Shown here piece after piece: positions 59,882 through 64,000 of a stretch of DNA of 64,000 bases. The DNA is taken from NCBI RefSeq assembly GCF_036327755.1, contig NZ_CP109596.1:2790001-2854000 (forward strand), written 5' to 3'. The stretch is from Nocardia sp. NBC_01503. GTDB lineage: Bacteria > Actinomycetota > Actinomycetes > Mycobacteriales > Mycobacteriaceae. The notes below the pieces were generated by a model. The model was not told the DNA's origin. It was given only the letters and a program-made list of their open reading frames with translations, and made no database searches. The translations under genes were made by a program, and so were the position numbers. Position 1 is the first letter of the stretch. Each line of letters begins with the position of its first letter.

Positions 59882-60718
59882 TCAGGCGGGCAGGTCCAGC
59901 CGGCCGTGGAACGAGACGGTGCCCTTGCGACGCGCGAAGCGGCCGAAGGTGCGTTCGGTCATCTCGAAGCGGCCGTCCTCACGCACCAGCAGCACTGTGC
60001 TGCACCGGGTTCCGTGCAGCGGATGATTGACGAAGCGGGACGAGGCGGTGCGCTCATGGAATCTGCCGACACCGGTGTCGGGTAGTTCGGCATCGGCGGC
60101 ACGTTGCCGGTCCGCGAGTACCGCGAGATAGCCGGAGACATCCGCGGGATTCGATTGCACCGCCCTGTGTAGCCCCAGCAGGCCCTCGCGCACCTTCGGC
60201 CACACCGGAGTATCGGTTCCGGTGTACAGCTCGCCATCGGGCCACAGGGATGTCGCGAGTGCGCCATTGGAGAGTCCGTGGAAGCCCGCGCTGAGTTCGC
60301 GCGGGCCCTGTTCGCCGCGATTACCGTGCCACCACAGCGATTCCAGATCCGAGACGGCCAGGTTGAAGCCGTTGTAGTCGTCCGCGGCGGCGGCGACCGA
60401 GCGCACGAACTTCTCCGAATCCTGCTCGCCGCGCAGGAAATCCAGTAGCAGCGCCCCGCGTGAGCGCGCGTCGGCGCGCTTCTCGTTCGGCCCGCGCACA
60501 TTGGTGACCGCGGCGAATCGGTGCGCGTCGCGGTCCAATCCGAGCCAGGTGCCCGGCACCGGACCGGCAGCCCCCATATCGCGTCCGGCCAGCAGTCCGG
60601 GCATCTCTTCCCACCAGCGCAGCGATTCGGTTGGGCGCGTGAAGAACTCGTCCCGGTTCGCGGCGACGATCAACCGATACTCCGGATGCGCCCGCCACCC
60701 GAGCAACACCAAACACAT
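59882..60718 (-). CDS. NRDE (TANGO2-like) family protein
   Basis: 278 residues from ATG 60718. MCLVLLGWRAHPEYRLIVAANRDEFF contains the conserved MC start (possible Ntn-type catalytic cysteine) and the NRDE motif that names the family. WWEEMPGLLAGRDMGAAGPVPGTWLG and FAAVTNVRGPNEKRA follow the usual order; RGALLLDFLRG and a GFNLAVSDL segment are also typical. TANGO2-type proteins are linked to lipid and haem handling in eukaryotes; the bacterial role is unclear. GGAG sits only two bases before the start. The hairpin repeat copy 2 lies immediately upstream, within the probable leader. Confidence 0.9.
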   Translation of the reverse strand: MCLVLLGWRAHPEYRLIVAANRDEFFTRPTESLRWWEEMPGLLAGRDMGAAGPVPGTWLGLDRDAHRFAAVTNVRGPNEKRADARSRGALLLDFLRGEQDSEKFVRSVAAAADDYNGFNLAVSDLESLWWHGNRGEQGPRELSAGFHGLSNGALATSLWPDGELYTGTDTPVWPKVREGLLGLHRAVQSNPADVSGYLAVLADRQRAADAELPDTGVGRFHERTASSRFVNHPLHGTRCSTVLLVREDGRFEMTERTFGRFARRKGTVSFHGRLDLPA

Positions 60719-60731
60719 ATCTCCAGCATGC

Positions 60732-60860
60732 GGTGTTTGATTTGCCTCCGCTGCGCTACGGCTGTTCGCGGCCCCCGAAGTCCCGGTTCTTCCCTCGCTC
60801 CGGCTCCTCCGCTGCGCTCCCCCGCTTCCACTCAGTCCAGAACCGGGACGGGCCGCGAAC
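60732..60860. repeat. Covarying hairpin repeat, copy 2
   Basis: Left arm GTTCGCGGCCC (60764-60774), CCGAA, then GTCCCGGTTCT (60780-60790). Right arm AGAACCGGGAC (60839-60849) and GGGCCGCGAAC (60850-60860). Relative to copy 1, bases change on both sides of the stem so that pairing is kept. It is 14 bp upstream of the NRDE start on the minus strand. Confidence 0.9.
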
Positions 60861-60906
60861 TTGGGGCTCATGTCGATCCCGGCGTACCGCTGATTTGGGG
60901 GCGAAT

Positions 60907-60946
60907 GTGAAAGGGCCGGTAGCGCAATCGCTACCGGCCCTTTCAC
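60907..60946 (-). terminator. Strong terminator of the first S1 protease gene
   Basis: An 18-bp perfect stem, GTGAAAGGGCCGGTAGCG (60907-60924) with 60929-60946, loop CAAT, located 27 bp beyond the minus-strand stop at 60973. AAA/TTT at the stem ends gives a short U tract. Confidence 0.9.
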
Positions 60947-60972
60947 AGGCTCTTGCTCGGTTCGGGTGTCGC

Positions 60973-62313
60973 TCAGTTGGTGCGGACGCGCAGACCCGGG
61001 TTGTCGGAGAGCACCGTGCTGATCGGCTGGGCGAACAGCTGGGGGGCGTTACCGGTGATCAGGCCGATCAGGTTGGGGATCTCGCAGATCGGGTAGTCGG
61101 CGACCGAGGAGGCGCTGGAGATGCCCAGGGCCAGGGTGCCGGTCACGATCGGGCCGCCACTGTCGCCGGGCAGGGCGCAGATATTGGCGGAGAAGCTCTG
61201 GGTGAGCTGGTGATCGCCGACCTGCACGGTCTGATCGACCGCGTTCACCACACCGCAGCTGAAGCCGGTGCGCGAACCCGACTTGCAGACCGGCGCGCCG
61301 ACGACCGGCACCGCGACACCGGTGATGGCGACCGGCGCGGCGTTGGGCACGCGAACCAGGTTGTTGGAGAGGCGATCCCGCGCGCCGTCGGCGACCGAGA
61401 CGATGGAGTAGTCCTGGGCGCCCAGGATCGACTTCTGGAAGCTGCCGATCTGCGCGCCGGTGTGGTCACCGCCGAGCAGTTCGAACACGCCGGGGGAGTT
61501 CGCCCCGCCCGTGGCCGGAATATTCGGATTGCAGTGTCCCGCGGTGATATTCACGACATTGTCGTTGCGATCCAGGCCGTTGAAGCCGAGCGAGCAGCGC
61601 AGCGACATGCGGCCGGCCACCGACGCGTACGCGTCACCGGCGGCCAGCGGGCCGGCGCCGTTACCGGCGATGGCGCTCGCCTGCGGCACATTCGCGTCCT
61701 CGCTGCCGGTCGGCGGCACCGCCATCACGATGACCCGGGCCGGATCGACGAAGTTGGGCAGCGCCAGTCCGGCCTGCTCGACCCGCACCGCGATGCTGTT
61801 GTTCATGGTGTCGATGGCCACGCCGCGCACGGCCTTGGCCACAGTGTCGGGCTGACCCTCGAGCCACTTCTGGAAGGCGTTCTTCTCACCGCGCAGGGTG
61901 GATTCGCTCTTGGCGACATCCTTGACGGTGAATCCGGCGTCGGTGGCGGCCTTGCGGGCGGCGTCGATACCCGGTCCGTCGGCCAGCGCGACCACGGCCT
62001 TACCGGCCTCGTCGAGCCAGGAGCCCGCGAAGACCTGCGGGAACTGGCGCTGCGCGGTGGCGGAGAAGGCGGCCACCTGCTGGGCGAGGGCGGCGCGGTT
62101 CAGATAGTCCTGGGGGGAGATCTTGAGATCGCGGGTGATGGCGGCGATCAGCTCCGCGGGCAGATCGGGCGTCGCGGGCTCCGCGTGTGCGCTTACCGCC
62201 ACCGGTCCGGCGATCAGCAGCGCGCTGGCCGCGATCGCCGCTGAACGGACAAGGGACCGCGGCCTGCGGCGGCCCACGGGCAGCGAGGAATAGCGCATAC
62301 GTGGCAGGAGCAT
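60973..62313 (-). CDS. Secreted S1-family serine protease (alpha-lytic type), paralogue 1
   Basis: 446 residues. A long signal (RSAAIAASALLIAGPVAVSAHA) is followed by a ~150-residue pro-region of alpha-lytic type (LPAELIAAITRDLKISPQDYL, GVAIDTMNNSIAVRV). The mature catalytic domain shows NITAGHCNPN (His ~259), LGAQDYSIVSV (Asp ~299) and ALPGDSGGPIVTG (Ser ~385), with paired cysteines at CSLGF and AGHC, then CKSGSRTGFSCG and ICALPG. An extracellular protease. Next to a paralogue (62494). Terminator downstream. The upstream gap contains hairpin repeat copy 3. Confidence 0.92.
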   Translation of the reverse strand: MLLPRMRYSSLPVGRRRPRSLVRSAAIAASALLIAGPVAVSAHAEPATPDLPAELIAAITRDLKISPQDYLNRAALAQQVAAFSATAQRQFPQVFAGSWLDEAGKAVVALADGPGIDAARKAATDAGFTVKDVAKSESTLRGEKNAFQKWLEGQPDTVAKAVRGVAIDTMNNSIAVRVEQAGLALPNFVDPARVIVMAVPPTGSEDANVPQASAIAGNGAGPLAAGDAYASVAGRMSLRCSLGFNGLDRNDNVVNITAGHCNPNIPATGGANSPGVFELLGGDHTGAQIGSFQKSILGAQDYSIVSVADGARDRLSNNLVRVPNAAPVAITGVAVPVVGAPVCKSGSRTGFSCGVVNAVDQTVQVGDHQLTQSFSANICALPGDSGGPIVTGTLALGISSASSVADYPICEIPNLIGLITGNAPQLFAQPISTVLSDNPGLRVRTN

Positions 62314-62346
62314 GACGCCGACTATATGGGCTCCAGGCGCTATTGT

Positions 62347-62437
62347 CTGCCTCCGCTTCGCTTCGGCGGGGCTCGCGGCCTCGAAGTCTCGCTTCTTCCC
62401 TCCCCCCGCTCGGTCCAGAAACGAGACGGCCGCGAAC
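62347..62437. repeat. Covarying hairpin repeat, copy 3
   Basis: Left arm GCTCGCGGCC (62371-62380), TCGAA, GTCTCGCTTCT (62386-62396). Right arm AGAAACGAGAC (62417-62427), GGCCGCGAAC (62428-62437). One mismatch is present in each arm pair. The right arm also pairs with GGTTCGCGGCC at 62446-62456, forming a second local hairpin. It lies 34 bp upstream of the protease start. Confidence 0.85.
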
Positions 62438-62456
62438 CTTTGACGGGTTCGCGGCC
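62428..62456 (-). terminator. Hairpin downstream of the second S1 protease gene
   Basis: GGCCGCGAACC (62428-62438) pairs with GGTTCGCGGCC (62446-62456) around TTTGACG. It follows the minus-strand stop at 62494 by about 38 bp and overlaps hairpin-repeat copy 3. Confidence 0.7.
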
Positions 62457-62493
62457 GAAGTTGGTCGGGTGAATATTTATTTGGAGTTCACGG

Positions 62494-63852
62494 TCAGTTC
62501 GTGTTCGGACGTGTGCGCACCTGAATTCCGTTGCCGAGTCCACCACCGGAATTCGCGCTGATATCGGCGAGGATGGCGCGCACCGGAATGCCCAGCGTCG
62601 CGGTTCCGCCGTACTGGGCGAGTTGGGTGTTGGCCTCACTGCAATTCGGCGCGTCGGCCGCATTCGAACCGCTGGTGATTCCGAGGGCGAGCGTGCCGGA
62701 GACGATCGCGCCGCCACTGTCACCACCCAGGGTGCAGGCGCTGGAGGCGAAGCCGCGCACCGTCTTGGACTGGCCCTCGGAGGTGAACAGCTGCGTCTCC
62801 ACACGATCGGCCACCACGAAACCACAAGTGAATGTGGAGGATTGGCCCGACTTGCAGATCGGCGCACCGGTGATCGGATCGGCCACACCGGTGATGGTGA
62901 GCGTGGTGCCGTTGGCGCCGCGCACCGACGGCTGATCCATTCCGGCGTGCACCGCGGCCTCGTTCAACTTGATGACCGAGTAGTCCAGTGCGTTGCCGCC
63001 ACCCAGCTGCGAGCGCACGAAGCTGCCCAGCGGCGGGCTCGCGGTCAGATTGCGAATATTGGGCAGGTACACATCGGCCTGCTCATTGGCCTTGCCGATA
63101 TTCGGATTGCAGTGCCCGGCGCTGATGTTGAGTGCGTTGCCCGCGGTATCGACACTGTTGAATCCGAACGAGCAGACATCGACGCTCTGCAGCGACGAAT
63201 CGGTCAGCGAGGTCGGCGCGCTGATATAGGTGTCGCCACCCATCGGGCGACGCTCCACCGGACCACCGCTGTCGGGGGAGAGCACCACCTTGATATTCGC
63301 GATCAGGGTGGGCAGATTCAGCAGATGCCCGGCGGGCGTGTTCGCGACGCTCAGTACCAGTTGGCTATTGAGGAAATCGATGGCGACCGAATTGATGGCG
63401 CCGGAGATTTCGCGCGGCAGACTGCTGATCCAGCTGTTCAGCTGATCGACCGAGCCCTCCAGGCCGTCGGCGTTGATCGGGGCCAGCCGGGTCTGGTAGC
63501 CGTCGGCCGCGGCGATCTTGGCGGCATCGAGGGAGGTGACCGCGAGTACCGGCTTGCCATCGGTGCCCATCCAGGCGCCGGCGAAGTCCTCGGGGCGCTC
63601 CGAGCGGAATTCCTTTGCGTAGTCCCGCAATTGCTGTGCCTTGGCGGCGCGGTCCAGGTACTCGACGGGCGTCATCTTGAGATCGCGCTGGATGGCCTGG
63701 ACGAGCTCGGCCGGAAGCTTGTCCGCGGCAAGCTGATCGGCTGGTTCCGCACCGGCGGGAATCGCTGCGAACAAGGGGCCGACCAGGACGGTCGAGGCAA
63801 AGGCGATGGTTGCTGCTCGGACCGTGGCGCGGCGCGCCATGAACTTGCGCAT
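62494..63852 (-). CDS. Secreted S1-family serine protease (alpha-lytic type), paralogue 2
   Basis: 452 residues. Signal peptide TIAFASTVLVGPLFAAIPAGA, then a pro-region with LPAELVQAIQRDLKMTPVEYL, plainly homologous to the first. Catalytic set: NISAGHCNPNIG (His ~246), ALDYSVIKL (Asp ~289), LGGDSGGAIVSG (Ser ~377). Cysteine pairs match paralogue 1. The oxyanion-loop residue differs (GGA instead of GGP), which may affect specificity. The two genes are a tandem duplication. The first residues of the next region (63853-64000) show no further gene. Confidence 0.92.
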   Translation of the reverse strand: MRKFMARRATVRAATIAFASTVLVGPLFAAIPAGAEPADQLAADKLPAELVQAIQRDLKMTPVEYLDRAAKAQQLRDYAKEFRSERPEDFAGAWMGTDGKPVLAVTSLDAAKIAAADGYQTRLAPINADGLEGSVDQLNSWISSLPREISGAINSVAIDFLNSQLVLSVANTPAGHLLNLPTLIANIKVVLSPDSGGPVERRPMGGDTYISAPTSLTDSSLQSVDVCSFGFNSVDTAGNALNISAGHCNPNIGKANEQADVYLPNIRNLTASPPLGSFVRSQLGGGNALDYSVIKLNEAAVHAGMDQPSVRGANGTTLTITGVADPITGAPICKSGQSSTFTCGFVVADRVETQLFTSEGQSKTVRGFASSACTLGGDSGGAIVSGTLALGITSGSNAADAPNCSEANTQLAQYGGTATLGIPVRAILADISANSGGGLGNGIQVRTRPNTN

Positions 63853-64000
63853 GGAGTCCCTTCGTAGTGCACCAGCAGACCGACGCTCCGAGTTACATGA
63901 CGGAACATCGGTCAGCGCACCACTTTAGGGCATCAATCACATATGGGCGCTATGAAATCAGTTCGGATACAGCGGCCACGGATCCTGGAAGACCGGCGGT
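63853..64000. other. Window edge; upstream region of the second S1 protease
   Basis: 148 bp that contain a candidate promoter region for the protease (AT-richer ATCAATCACATATGGGCG near 63933-63950). Nothing else can be supported before the window ends. Confidence 0.4.

Overview
The window looks like chromosomal DNA of a mycolate-containing actinomycete, most likely Nocardia or a close relative. It is very GC-rich, with GTG and TTG starts, long antisense reading-frame shadows and mycobacterial-type cell-envelope genes. From memory, the gene order matches two stretches of the Mycobacterium tuberculosis chromosome: the Rv0210-Rv0249 area (PEP carboxykinase, aldehyde dehydrogenase, methyltransferase, glycosyltransferase, DUF3068, acyltransferase, AftD, DUF2613, LpqI, TetR, HtdX/FabG4/FadA2, FadE5) and the Rv0321-Rv0338c area (tRNA-Gly, dCTP deaminase, AspC, EtfD). 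I could not run a search, so family names rest on motifs read by eye.

Layout. 1-5 kb: a membrane protein, GTP-dependent PEP carboxykinase, and a convergent aldehyde dehydrogenase behind a shared terminator. 5-6 kb: two small unknown genes with similar leaders. 5.8-19.1 kb: an envelope-glycan block (methyltransferase, GT4 glycosyltransferase, GT-C-like membrane protein, MOP-type flippase, DUF3068 protein, acyltransferase, the giant arabinofuranosyltransferase AftD and a tiny DUF2613 protein). 19.4-20.9 kb: a complete IS4-family element with 17-bp inverted ends and a 10-bp target duplication, sitting on the stop codon of isochorismate synthase. 22-24.6 kb: a universal stress protein, then a small unknown protein paired with an ADP-ribosylglycohydrolase-like protein. 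24.7-31.9 kb: fatty-acid thiolase/reductase/dehydratase, DUF5685, TetR and LpqI. 32-42.3 kb: 6-phosphogluconate dehydrogenase, a VanW-family protein, FadE5, hydrolases, a methyltransferase, a DUF4185 protein and a crotonase. 42.4-44 kb: a MazF-like toxin-antitoxin candidate, tandem lipoproteins and tRNA-Gly(CCC). 44.3-48.2 kb: cytochrome oxidase subunit I, dCTP deaminase and a membrane Hsp70-like protein. 48.3-53.5 kb: a paralogue of the 22.9-kb unknown protein divergent from an XRE/TPR regulator, an aminotransferase, a 6C small RNA and a YibE/F transporter. 53.6-64 kb: a lytic polysaccharide monooxygenase, CutC, EtfD with a repetitive tail, a secreted protein, an NRDE protein and two tandem S1 proteases.

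How the parts connect. FadA2, FabG4, HtdX, FadE5 and EtfD are all beta-oxidation or acyl-CoA functions. FadE5-type dehydrogenases hand electrons to ETF, and EtfD passes them to the quinone pool. A 20-bp palindrome upstream of etfD shares 13 identical bases with the fadE5 leader. A different palindrome lies between fadA2 and fabG4 and again upstream of the tetR gene, suggesting the TetR protein controls itself and the thiolase/reductase locus.

The most unusual structure is not in the genes. Two dispersed palindromic repeat families are present. Three copies of one (19.1, 60.8 and 62.4 kb) show compensatory base changes in their stems. Five full or half copies of the other occur, one of them read in frame inside a DUF5685 gene. 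Also worth following are the paralogous 148/149-residue unknown proteins, the RHH/MazF-like pair and the eight-fold KGLAMKG-type repeat tail of EtfD.
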